Assembly (NCBI GenBank): GCA_947564495.1
Contig: CANOCD010000080.1
Coordinates: 1 to 6,003 of the forward strand
DNA length: 6,003 nt
Direction of reading: 5' to 3'
Source of the DNA: an uncultured Angelakisella sp.
Lineage (GTDB): Bacteria > Bacillota > Clostridia > Oscillospirales > Ruminococcaceae
Position numbers and translations under genes: made by a program. Below, piece after piece: positions 1-6,003 of this stretch (position 1 is the stretch's first letter; every line of letters begins with the position of its first letter). A model generated the notes under the pieces. That model was given only the letters and a program-made list of their open reading frames with translations, had not been told where the DNA came from and searched no databases.

Positions 1-8
1 AACCGAAA

Positions 9-1658
9 CTACCGAACCATTTCCCATTCAAAAAAAGCAGTACAGGCATCCAGAGCGATGGCCGCCAGGAGGCGTATGGAGGAGGAACAGGACGAAAACA
101 GCAGATAATACCCGCTGTACGCCGCACCGGCGCAGAGGAGGGCGCAGAACAGGGGTTTCAGGAGGGTCCGGTAAAAGTCCAGGCGAATTTTCGCCCCGAA
201 TCGGAGAAATCCCAGGGAGACCAGGAGGATGAGGCCGTAGCAGAGCAGCGTCCCGTAGGGCACCCCCCGGATGTTCAGCTCCGGGCGGGAGACCAGACGG
301 TAGTTGGTGGAGAGCTTCACCGCCGCCCCCGTCAGCATCAGCCCCAGGGCGAGTTTTTCGTGGCCGGTGGCCTGTAGGACGCTGTTCATCGGGGTGGTCA
401 CCGCCACCAAAATGGTGCTGATCCCCATGACCCGGAGCACCGGGGTGACGATGGCGGCCTCCATGAGCCGGGCCGGAAACAGAAAGCGGAGGATGGGCCC
501 GGAGAGGACCGACAGCCCCAGCCCTGCCGGCAGGGCGGCAAGGAGGGCCACCCGGAGCACCGAGTCCACGGTGGTCTCCAGGCGGTCCCGGCTTCCCCCG
601 GCCAGGGCCCGGGTCACCGCCGGCAGGGCGCTGACCCCCAGGGCCGCCGTGATGGCCGGGGCCAGGTTAAAGAGGGAGAAGGCCAGGCCGGAGTAGGAGC
701 CGTAGAGGTACTCCGGCAGGAGGTCGTCGGTGACGGCGGCGGGGATGAGCCCCTGGTACATGGCCCGGATGGCGGCCCCGTCCCCGGCGATGGCGGTCTT
801 AAGGCAGTTCATCACCGACATGAGGTCGATGACCGAGGTAAGGTTCACCACCAGGGTGCCAAGGGAGATGGGCACGGCGATCCCCAGGAGCTGGCGGACC
901 AGGCCCCGGCCGGAGCCCCTTCCCTTCCCCCGGGCACGGGGGAGGTCCCGGGTCTCCCGGCGGTACCGCCCCCGGATGTAGAGGGCCCCCGCCAGGGTGC
1001 TCAGTGTCACCCCCGCAATGGCCGAGGCGGCGGAAAAGCGGAAGATGTAGAGGTTCGCCTCCTCCAGGGAGGGGAAGGGACGGCCCAGCACCGCCCCGGT
1101 CTCCAGCCAGCGGCGGCGGAGGAACAGGGTGGTCCCGTAGGAGAGGGCGGTCCCCGCCGTCAGCCGGACCAGGGATTCCAGCACCTGGCTTTTGGCGGTG
1201 GGGACCATGTCGGTCATCCCCTGGAAGTACCCCCGGTAGACGGCGGAGACGCAGCTGAACACCACCGCCGGGGCGATGGCGCAGACCGCCAGGGTCGCCC
1301 CGGGGTTGTTGATGGCCCGGGCGAAGGCTGGGGCGAAGGCCAGCAACAGGCCCATCCCCCCAAGGCCCAGGAGGAGGAACACCCAGCGGCTGGCCCGGAG
1401 CACCTCCCGGCCCCCCTCCGCCCCGGAGAGGGCCCCCCGCTCCGCCACCAGCCGGGAGGCGGCCACCCCCAGGCCGGTGGCGGTCATGGAGTAGATGGGG
1501 GTGAAGATGTCGTAGGCGGAGACGTAGTAGGACATCCCCACCCCGCCCAGGATGTTGGCCAGGGGGATCTTGAACAGCGCCCCGATGACCTTGACCACCA
1601 CGGTGGACAGGGTGAGGAGGATGGCCCCCTCCAGGAAACTCTGGCTGTTTTTCTTCAC
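9..1658 (-). CDS. Polysaccharide/lipid-II-type flippase, SpoVB/YtgP-like (MOP superfamily), unusual C-terminus
   Basis: Integral membrane flippase of the MOP (MATE/Wzx/MurJ-like) superfamily, 549 residues (B. subtilis SpoVB is about 518 and YtgP about 544). Family members move undecaprenyl-linked cell-wall or spore-cortex precursors across the membrane. The start is GTG. The N-terminus has the typical SFLEGAILLTLSTVVVKVIGALFKI pattern in its first 31 residues (split here: SFLEGAILL, then KVIGALFKIPLANILG), followed by ASRLVAE (67-73) and YRGYFQGM (141-148), a hallmark of this group. About 13 hydrophobic membrane segments alternate with short loops. One basic cytoplasmic loop (231-252, Arg/Lys/Gly-rich) precedes the second half. 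The last membrane segment starts normally at RLLAAIALDA (529-538) but then turns into CTAFFEWEMVR and stops. The expected hydrophobic half-helix and short basic tail are missing, and the DNA there is AT-richer. I cannot tell SpoVB from YtgP or a general O-antigen flippase. Confidence 0.88.
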   Translation of the reverse strand: MKKNSQSFLEGAILLTLSTVVVKVIGALFKIPLANILGGVGMSYYVSAYDIFTPIYSMTATGLGVAASRLVAERGALSGAEGGREVLRASRWVFLLLGLGGMGLLLAFAPAFARAINNPGATLAVCAIAPAVVFSCVSAVYRGYFQGMTDMVPTAKSQVLESLVRLTAGTALSYGTTLFLRRRWLETGAVLGRPFPSLEEANLYIFRFSAASAIAGVTLSTLAGALYIRGRYRRETRDLPRARGKGRGSGRGLVRQLLGIAVPISLGTLVVNLTSVIDLMSVMNCLKTAIAGDGAAIRAMYQGLIPAAVTDDLLPEYLYGSYSGLAFSLFNLAPAITAALGVSALPAVTRALAGGSRDRLETTVDSVLRVALLAALPAGLGLSVLSGPILRFLFPARLMEAAIVTPVLRVMGISTILVAVTTPMNSVLQATGHEKLALGLMLTGAAVKLSTNYRLVSRPELNIRGVPYGTLLCYGLILLVSLGFLRFGAKIRLDFYRTLLKPLFCALLCAGAAYSGYYLLFSSCSSSIRLLAAIALDACTAFFEWEMVR

Positions 1659-1664
1659 CGGCGG

Positions 1665-1676
1665 TCCTCCTCTCCT
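1665..1676 (-). promoter_or_regulatory. Ribosome binding site supporting the GTG start of the flippase
   Basis: The minus strand reads AGGAGAGGAGGA. The core AGGAGG (1671-1666) lies seven bases before the GTG at 1658-1656. This strong site, together with the family-typical N-terminus right after it (MKKNSQSFLEGA), supports a GTG start there. Confidence 0.82.
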
Positions 1677-1684
1677 GCTGACAG

Positions 1685-1716
1685 AAACGAAAAAGGGGAA
1701 GGAATCCCTTCCCCTT
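1685..1716 (-). terminator. Rho-independent terminator after the zinc-ribbon gene
   Basis: On the minus strand the arm AAGGGGAAGG (1716-1707) pairs perfectly over 10 bp with CCTTCCCCTT (1702-1693) around the four-base loop GATT. The tail is TTTTTCGTTT, counting the two T of the stem end. The T-run is on the minus-strand side only, so it works for leftward transcription. It begins 24 nt after the zinc-ribbon stop and would end the relA-to-zinc-ribbon transcript. It is also only 26 nt upstream of the flippase start. The T-tract is interrupted by CG, so termination may be partial. Confidence 0.82.
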
Positions 1717-1740
1717 CATGGTATTGCCCGGGAAAACCCT

Positions 1741-2169
1741 TTATGCCTCGGTCTCGGGGGCGGGAGCGGGAGCGGGCTCCTCCGCCGCCGGGGGCTCGGG
1801 GGCGGCCATGGAAAGAGGCGCCCCGCACCGGGCGCAGTAGACCGAATCGCCGCCGTTGGTGGTGCCGCACTGGGGGCAGTATCTCTCCCCGGCGGCGGGG
1901 GCGGTCCTGGCCGCCTTCAGCTGCTCGATGCTCTGGAGGATGCCGTCGATCTCGCTCACCACCAGGTCCACCAGGGCCTTGTTCTCCGCCCCGTTCTTCA
2001 GGGCGTCATAGGTCACCGAGCCCAGGCGCTCGTAGGCGTCCTTCAGCTCGGAGTTCAGCTTCAGTTCCTGGAGCTTCATCCGGGAATCGTCCACCAGCTC
2101 CCCGGTGGCCTTGCCCACGGTGTCGGCCAGTTCCTTCGCTTTGCTCATCAGATCGTCCAACGCTGCCAT
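1741..2169 (-). CDS. Zinc-ribbon protein with N-terminal helical/coiled-coil region, function unknown
   Basis: 142-residue protein of unknown function in three parts. Residues 1-88 are charged, strongly helical and coiled-coil-like (for example LMSKAKELADTVGKATGEL), with no glycine/proline breaks apart from short turns. Residues 97-118 form a zinc ribbon, with CPQC at 98-101 and CARC at 112-115, ten residues between the CxxC knuckles. Residues 119-142 are an Ala/Pro/Glu-rich, probably disordered tail. There is no signal peptide or membrane segment, so it is probably cytoplasmic. The start ATG is preceded by a near-perfect Shine-Dalgarno. The gene lies 21 nt behind hemZ and just before a terminator, so it looks like the last gene of the relA-dtd-hydrolase-hemZ transcript. 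Similar small zinc-ribbon proteins are common in Clostridia and usually carry only a domain name. The ribbon could bind nucleic acid or simply stabilise an oligomer; nothing in the sequence decides this. Confidence 0.85.
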   Translation of the reverse strand: MAALDDLMSKAKELADTVGKATGELVDDSRMKLQELKLNSELKDAYERLGSVTYDALKNGAENKALVDLVVSEIDGILQSIEQLKAARTAPAAGERYCPQCGTTNGGDSVYCARCGAPLSMAAPEPPAAEEPAPAPAPETEA

Positions 2170-2175
2170 AAAAAT

Positions 2176-2185
2176 GACCTCCTTT
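2176..2185 (-). promoter_or_regulatory. Strong ribosome binding site of the zinc-ribbon gene
   Basis: The minus strand reads AAAGGAGGTC, an almost full match to the 16S anti-Shine-Dalgarno. Its AGGAGG core ends eight bases before the ATG at 2169-2167. It fixes the start of the 142-residue protein and is clearly stronger than the sites of the overlapping upstream genes, so this protein may be made at a higher rate than HemZ from the same message. Confidence 0.85.
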
Positions 2186-2190
2186 ATGAT

Positions 2191-3645
2191 TTACAGATCA
2201 AAAGCATACAGCTTTTCCTTCCGTTCCAGGATCGTCCCAAACCGGTCGATGTATTCATAGGGGTACTTGAAATTGAAGATCCGCTCGATGCGGTTCCCCG
2301 GCAGGACCACCTTGGTCACCCCGCCGCCCCCCGCCGAGAGGATGGTGTGGGTCTCGTCCATAATGTATATGTTGTAGAGGCAGAGGGTATCCCCCCGGCA
2401 GAAGCCCACGTTCTCCAGGCTGTCCACCGTGCTCTTTTGACGGTAGAGGTAGTAGGGCCGGTAGCCCGCCCGGTCCAGGGCCTCCTGGGAATGGTCCACC
2501 ATCCGGCCTGTCTGGGAGACACCCCCCAGACGCTCCCTCTTCTCCCCGATCATGTCCGCCGCCCGTTTCATGGTGAGGGCGTGGACGGTGACGTTCTCCG
2601 GCCCCAGGGCGATCACCTGCTCCAGGGTCCTTTGGAAGGAATCCAGGGTGTCCCCGGTGAGGCCGGCGATGAGATCCACGTTGACTGCTGTAAAGGGGAA
2701 CCCCTTGGCAAGCTCGTAGGCCCGGAAGAAGTCCTCCGCCGTGTGCTTTCGCCCCACCCCTTGGAGGACCCGATTGTTGAGGGTCTGGGGGTTGACGCTG
2801 ATCCGGTCCACCCCGCCCCGGGCCAGGGCCTCCAGCTTTGCTTTGGTGATGGTGTCGGGGCGGCCCGCCTCCACGGTAAATTCCATGCACCGGGAGCGGT
2901 CGAAGTAGCGATCCACCGTCCCCAGCAGGCGGTCCAGCTGGTCCGCCTCCAGGACGGTGGGGGTGCCCCCGCCCATGTAGATGGTCTGGAGGACCAGCCC
3001 CTTCTCCCGGGCGATCCTGGCGGTGCAGGCCAGCTCCTCCTCCAGCTTGTCCAGGTAGGCGGGGATGAGCCGCCGGGTCTTTTCGATGGAGTGAGAGACA
3101 AAGGAACAGTAGGCGCACCGGGAGGGACAGAAGGGGATGGAGATGTAAAGGCTGTACCCCTTGGGCTCGGCCCTGTCAATGGCCTCCCGCTGGACCTCGT
3201 CGGTCCGGACACAGAGGGCGGCCTTTTTGGGGTCGGCAAGATACCGCCCGGTGAACCGCTCCTCGATCTCCCCGTAGGAGAGGCCCTGTTCCCGCAGCTC
3301 CCGGACCAGCTTTACCGGGCGGATGCCGGTGAGGGTCCCCCAGGCGATCTCCCTGCCGGTGGCCCGGGCCAGCAGCCGGTAGAGGCAGCGGCAGACCGAA
3401 GCCTCGGTGTCCCTCCGGCTGGCGGGGGCGGGCTCCCGCTCCTCCCCGGAAAAGCCGGGAAGGTCCAGGGTGACGGCGTTTTCCGCCCCCTCCCCTTCCC
3501 CGGTGGCGATGGTCACCCGCTGGGGGCCGGCGTCCTCCCCGGTCTGGGCGAAGTCGATCCGGGCCTGGGGGAGGAACATCCGCAGGATACACTCCACCTC
3601 GTAGTGGAGGTCCTTCTGGTCCCGGTCGGACAGGATCACCCTCAT
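2191..3645 (-). CDS. hemZ: Radical SAM coproporphyrinogen dehydrogenase-type protein HemZ
   Basis: Oxygen-independent coproporphyrinogen III oxidase-like radical SAM enzyme of the HemZ type found in Firmicutes, 484 residues. Family role: oxidative decarboxylation of coproporphyrinogen III in anaerobic porphyrin synthesis, or a related heme task. The [4Fe-4S]/SAM motif is CPSRCAYC (173-180; Cys173, Cys177, Cys180), followed by Ser-Phe as in HemW/HemZ rather than by the extra Cys of classical HemN. Further core motifs are YMGGGTPT (223-230, SAM binding), VEAGRPDTI (258-266), RISVNPQTLN (281-290), VNVDLIAGL (321-329) and VTVHALTMKRA (352-362). The first ~160 residues form the HemZ-specific N-terminal extension, containing TGIRPVKL (106-113). 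YYLYRQK (398-404) and the tail around 413-484 also fit HemZ. The start ATG (3645-3643) overlaps the preceding stop by 4 nt and has GGAG eight bases upstream. In-vivo porphyrin activity is not proven for many HemZ proteins; heme chaperone-like function is the alternative. Confidence 0.94.
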   Translation of the reverse strand: MRVILSDRDQKDLHYEVECILRMFLPQARIDFAQTGEDAGPQRVTIATGEGEGAENAVTLDLPGFSGEEREPAPASRRDTEASVCRCLYRLLARATGREIAWGTLTGIRPVKLVRELREQGLSYGEIEERFTGRYLADPKKAALCVRTDEVQREAIDRAEPKGYSLYISIPFCPSRCAYCSFVSHSIEKTRRLIPAYLDKLEEELACTARIAREKGLVLQTIYMGGGTPTVLEADQLDRLLGTVDRYFDRSRCMEFTVEAGRPDTITKAKLEALARGGVDRISVNPQTLNNRVLQGVGRKHTAEDFFRAYELAKGFPFTAVNVDLIAGLTGDTLDSFQRTLEQVIALGPENVTVHALTMKRAADMIGEKRERLGGVSQTGRMVDHSQEALDRAGYRPYYLYRQKSTVDSLENVGFCRGDTLCLYNIYIMDETHTILSAGGGGVTKVVLPGNRIERIFNFKYPYEYIDRFGTILERKEKLYAFDL

Positions 3646-4286
3646 GGGTACCGCTCCAGCAGGGCGGCGATCCAGCCCCGCTCCTCGTCGATGGAGGTCA
3701 TCTCCCCGTGGCCGGGGCGGACAATATAGTCCCCCTCCAGGGCGGCCAGCCGCCGGAGGGACTCCTTGATCTCCGGGAAGGAGCCGCCGTAGAGGTCGGT
3801 CCTGCCGCAGTCGTGGAGGAAAAGGGTGTCCCCGGAAAAGATGGTGCTGCCGCAGAAAAGGCAGACCGAGCCCCTGGTGTGGCCGGGGGTGGCCATGACC
3901 TTGACGGTCAATTCGTCCACCGTCAGGTCCTCCCCCTCCCGGAGCCAGCCGTCCGCCTGGAAGGTGTAGGGGGCCTGGTCGTGGATGAACCGGCGGCCCA
4001 AAGCCCCGGTCTTGTCGTCCCCCTCCAAAAGCTCCTGGTCGGCCCGGGCGATGTACACCGGGAGGCCGGGGTACTCCTTCTGGAGGGCCTTCACCGCCCC
4101 CACATGGTCAAAGTGCCCGTGGGTGAGGAGGATCATCCTGGGGGTCACCCCCCGCTCCCGGATGGTGGCGATGATTCCCTCCGCCTCGGCCCCGGGGTCC
4201 ACCAGAAAGGCGTTGCCCTGGCGGCTCTGGACCAGATAGCAGTTGGCGGAAAAGGTGTGCTTGGCGTGGATCTCGGTAATGGTCAT
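3642..4286 (-). CDS. MBL-fold metallo-hydrolase, glyoxalase II-like
   Basis: Soluble metallo-beta-lactamase-fold hydrolase of the glyoxalase II/YcbL-like group, 214 residues. Metal ligands are all visible: THGHFDH (55-61, the HxHxDH motif), His136 in ATPGHT, Asp153 in SGDTLF, and His193 in RPGHGE. NCYLV near the N-terminus, VDPGAE (29-34) and GRTDLYGG (161-168) are also typical of this group. Family members hydrolyse thioesters such as S-lactoylglutathione, but Clostridia often lack glutathione, so the real substrate is unknown. I take ATG at 4286-4284, eight bases after AGGAG (4299-4295). The preceding GTG codon (4289-4287) is an alternative start with five-base spacing. Either way the start overlaps the dtd stop (TGATG), and the stop overlaps the hemZ start (ATGA), a sign of coupled translation. 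No signal peptide or membrane segment is seen. The fold assignment is firm; the substrate is not. Confidence 0.93.
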   Translation of the reverse strand: MTITEIHAKHTFSANCYLVQSRQGNAFLVDPGAEAEGIIATIRERGVTPRMILLTHGHFDHVGAVKALQKEYPGLPVYIARADQELLEGDDKTGALGRRFIHDQAPYTFQADGWLREGEDLTVDELTVKVMATPGHTRGSVCLFCGSTIFSGDTLFLHDCGRTDLYGGSFPEIKESLRRLAALEGDYIVRPGHGEMTSIDEERGWIAALLERYP

Positions 4287-4753
4287 CACTGCCGCTCCTG
4301 TTTTTTCATCATTTCATCGGTGTCCATGAGGATGGTCACCGGGCCGTCGTTGAGAAGGGAGACCTGCATATCCGCCCCGAACCGGCCGGTGCCCACTTTG
4401 AGCCCCGTCTCCCGGAGCTTTTCCACGAACCGCTCGTAAAGGGGGATGGCGGTCTCGGGCCGGGCGGCGTCCACAAAGGCGGGGCGCTTGCCCTTGCGGC
4501 AGTCGGCGTAGAGGGTGAACTGGGAGACCACGATAACTTCTCCCCCCGTGTCGGCCACCGAAAGGTTCATCTTATCTTCGCTGTCCCGGAAAATGCGAAG
4601 ACCGGCGCATTTGGCGGCCAGGTAGTCCGCCTCCTTTTCCCCGTCCCCGTGGGTCACCCCCAAGAGGATGAGGAGCCCGTTTTGGATGGCCGCCGTCTCC
4701 TCCCCGTGGATGGTGACCGAGGCACGGGCCACCCGCTGGATGACTGCACGCAT
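4286..4753 (-). CDS. dtd: D-aminoacyl-tRNA deacylase (DTD)
   Basis: Cytoplasmic homodimeric editing enzyme that hydrolyses D-aminoacyl-tRNA (D-Tyr and others), and Gly-tRNA(Ala), recycling tRNA and keeping D-amino acids out of proteins. The protein has 155 residues, close to the family norm of about 145-150. It opens with the typical [13 protein letters not shown]. Family motifs are SQFTLYAD (77-84) and NDGPVT (135-140), the latter holding the Gly-cisPro pair that acts across the dimer interface as a chirality filter. RKGKRPAF (86-93) is also typical. The start is ATG at 4753-4751 with AAAGGGGGG five bases upstream. A much longer in-frame extension upstream overlaps relA and reads as low-complexity G/H/R/P-rich sequence, so I reject it. 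The last ~10 residues ([13 protein letters not shown]) are a charged tail without a known role. It lies directly after relA and overlaps the next gene by one base, so co-transcription is very likely. Confidence 0.96.
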   Translation of the reverse strand: MRAVIQRVARASVTIHGEETAAIQNGLLILLGVTHGDGEKEADYLAAKCAGLRIFRDSEDKMNLSVADTGGEVIVVSQFTLYADCRKGKRPAFVDAARPETAIPLYERFVEKLRETGLKVGTGRFGADMQVSLLNDGPVTILMDTDEMMKKQERQ

Positions 4754-4758
4754 GGTAT

Positions 4759-4767
4759 CCCCCCTTT
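4759..4767 (-). promoter_or_regulatory. Ribosome binding site that decides the dtd start
   Basis: The minus strand reads AAAGGGGGG, five bases before the ATG at 4753-4751 and directly abutting the relA TAG stop. It can pair with the anti-Shine-Dalgarno with one G-U wobble. Its presence supports the short, conserved MRAVIQRV start over the much longer in-frame extension into relA. Confidence 0.7.
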
Positions 4768-6003
4768 CTAGTTGGACCGCTGGACCGAGATGACCCCGCT
4801 GATCTTTTTCAGGCTGGACATGATCCCCCGGAGCTGCTCCAGGTCGCTGATGCCGATGGTCACCTGGATGATGGAATGGTTGTCCTTGGCCTCCCGGGCC
4901 ATGAGGGTGTGGATGGGGATACGCATATTGCCCAGGGCCACGGTGACGTCGGCCACCAGACCCTGGCGGTCGGTGCCCAGGATGTCGATGGTGGATTTGA
5001 ATGTCTCCTTGACGGTGGCGGCCCACTCGGTGTGGACCCACCGGTCGCTGGTGGTGTCGGCGTTGACCACGTTGACGCAGTCCTTCTTGTGGATGGAGAC
5101 CCCGAAGCCCCGGGTGATGAAGCCGATGATGTCGTCCCCGGGGACCGGGTTGCAGCACCGGGCAAACTTCACCAGACACCCGTCCAGCCCCTCCACGATG
5201 ACCCCGCTGGAAGCCTTGGCGGGCCGCTGCCGGGGCGGGATACGCCCCAGGAGGATCTCGTCGTTCTGGGTGGGGGTGCGGTACTTCTTCTGGAACTCCT
5301 CCCGGATGCGGGGGATGAGCTTCTGGAGGGAGAGCCCGCCGTAGCCGATGGCGGCGTAGAAGTCCTCCACGCTGTTGTACCGCTGCCGGGCGGCGATGTC
5401 GGCCACGAAGGTCTCCTTGTCGCTGTCGCTGAGGGAGATGAGGTTGCGGCGGAACTCCTTGTCCAGGGCGGAACGCCCCTCCTGGATGTTCTCCTCCCGC
5501 CGCTCCTTTTTGAACCAGGAGCGGATCTTGTTCCGGGCCTCGCTGGTGCGGACGATGCCCAGCCAGTCCCGGCTGGGGCCGCTGCCCCGCCCCGAGGCGG
5601 TGAGGACCTCCACGATCATCCCGGTCTTGACCTTGAAGTCCAGGCTCACCATCCGGCCGTCCACCTTGGCCCCGATCATCTTGTTGCCCACGGCGGAATG
5701 GATGGCATAGGCGAAGTCGATGACGGTGCTGTCCACCGGCAGGGTGATGACATCCCCCTTGGGGGTAAAGACAAAGACCTCCTCCGGGGCGATGTCGGTC
5801 TTGATGGACTTGACCAGTTCCTCCACGTCGTCGGATTCCTTCTGGGATTCCAGGATCTGGCGAATCCAGGAAAGGCGCTCCTCCATGCTGTCCTTGCCGG
5901 CCACCCCCACCTTGTACTTCCAGTGGGCGGCAACGCCGTACTCGGTGGTGTAGTGCATATCCCAGGTGCGGATCTGCACCTCGAAGGGGATGCCCTCCTT
6001 GTC
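4768..6003 (-). CDS. relA: RelA/SpoT-family (p)ppGpp synthetase/hydrolase, C-terminal part (5' end outside window)
   Basis: Long RSH enzyme that makes and/or degrades the alarmone (p)ppGpp in the cytoplasm. The reading frame is open to the right edge, so about 411 C-terminal residues are visible and the N-terminal hydrolase domain and most of the synthetase domain are missing. In fragment numbering, the synthetase end is seen as EVQIRT (8-13) and [10 protein letters not shown] (22-31). A TGS domain follows at about 75-135 ([11 protein letters not shown], then [12 protein letters not shown]). The conserved-cysteine segment [12 protein letters not shown] is at 279-290, and a C-terminal ACT domain runs from about 335 to 411 ([13 protein letters not shown], then [10 protein letters not shown]). 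These regulatory domains bind the ribosome and sense stalled, uncharged tRNA in known Rel proteins. The stop is TAG at 4770-4768, 14 nt before dtd. Whether the hydrolase is active cannot be judged here. In Clostridia a single bifunctional Rel is usual, so 'rel' would be an equally good symbol. Confidence 0.95.
   Translation of the reverse strand, partial: DKEGIPFEVQIRTWDMHYTTEYGVAAHWKYKVGVAGKDSMEERLSWIRQILESQKESDDVEELVKSIKTDIAPEEVFVFTPKGDVITLPVDSTVIDFAYAIHSAVGNKMIGAKVDGRMVSLDFKVKTGMIVEVLTASGRGSGPSRDWLGIVRTSEARNKIRSWFKKERREENIQEGRSALDKEFRRNLISLSDSDKETFVADIAARQRYNSVEDFYAAIGYGGLSLQKLIPRIREEFQKKYRTPTQNDEILLGRIPPRQRPAKASSGVIVEGLDGCLVKFARCCNPVPGDDIIGFITRGFGVSIHKKDCVNVVNADTTSDRWVHTEWAATVKETFKSTIDILGTDRQGLVADVTVALGNMRIPIHTLMAREAKDNHSIIQVTIGISDLEQLRGIMSSLKKISGVISVQRSN

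Noticed and set aside
1..30. Repeated ACCGAA at the left edge as the end of an insertion sequence
   Set aside because: Two copies of a 6-base word are too little to call a terminal repeat. No transposase or matching inverted copy is visible inside the window.
799..1719. A 306-codon minus-strand frame overlapping the start of the flippase
   Set aside because: It is a frame-shifted reading of the flippase gene, Pro/Gly/His/Arg-rich with no family motif. Its ATG also lies at the base of the terminator hairpin, at 1719.
2170..2230. A possible promoter in the AT-richer stretch around the hemZ stop (TTGATC and TATGCT-like elements on the minus strand)
   Set aside because: The elements do not form a -35/-10 pair with about 17-bp spacing at a useful position, and the AT-richness is explained by the end codons of hemZ and the ribosome binding site.
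1552..3729. A 725-codon open frame on the plus strand, antisense to hemZ and the zinc-ribbon gene
   Set aside because: Its codons are in exact antisense register with hemZ and the zinc-ribbon gene, where stops need TTA, CTA or TCA sense codons, which GC-rich genes avoid. The translation is low-complexity Gly/Pro/Leu/His-rich without a recognisable domain, while the minus-strand genes carry full family motifs.
3708..4439. A 243-codon plus-strand open frame opposite the MBL-fold hydrolase
   Set aside because: It overlaps a gene with complete catalytic motifs, has Gly/Val/Pro-rich shadow composition and no ribosome binding site or domain that I can recognise.
4754..5179. A longer, 297-residue version of dtd starting inside relA
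   Set aside because: The added residues are a shifted reading of relA, rich in Gly, His, Arg and Pro. The conserved DTD N-terminus begins exactly at the ATG at 4753, which has its own ribosome binding site.

Overview
The window is a tightly packed, entirely minus-strand stretch of a GC-rich bacterial chromosome. Its six genes cover almost everything and read from right to left. Gene content and order are relA, dtd, an MBL-fold hydrolase and hemZ, followed by a zinc-ribbon protein and a SpoVB/YtgP-type flippase. HemZ and a SpoVB-like flippase point to an anaerobic, probably spore-forming Clostridia member. Combined with the strong G/C preference at third codon positions, I infer a high-GC Oscillospiraceae-type gut organism (Flavonifractor/Oscillibacter/Lawsonibacter-like). 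This is inference from gene content, not from a database match.

Layout in transcription order: 6003-4768 is the C-terminal part of a long RelA/SpoT homologue (end of the synthetase domain, TGS, conserved-cysteine and ACT domains), whose 5' part lies outside the window. After a 14-nt gap comes dtd (4753-4286), a D-aminoacyl-tRNA deacylase. The MBL-fold hydrolase (4286-3642) starts on the dtd stop codon, and hemZ (3645-2191) overlaps the hydrolase by 4 nt (ATGA). After 21 nt, and with a very strong Shine-Dalgarno, comes a 142-residue coiled-coil/zinc-ribbon protein (2169-1741). A perfect 10-bp hairpin with a T-run (1716-1685) then separates it from a GTG-initiated flippase (1658-9).

The first five genes look like one operon with coupled translation: stringent-response signalling, removal of D-amino acids from tRNA, a glyoxalase-II-like hydrolase and an anaerobic porphyrin-type radical SAM enzyme. 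The flippase sits behind the terminator with almost no room for its own promoter, so it may depend on read-through. There are no RNA genes, CRISPR arrays, recognisable mobile elements or gene-free stretches over 300 bases. I found no novel system. The points most worth a second look are the abnormal, AT-richer C-terminal end of the flippase at the left edge, the terminator placed just upstream of the flippase, and the uncharacterised zinc-ribbon protein.
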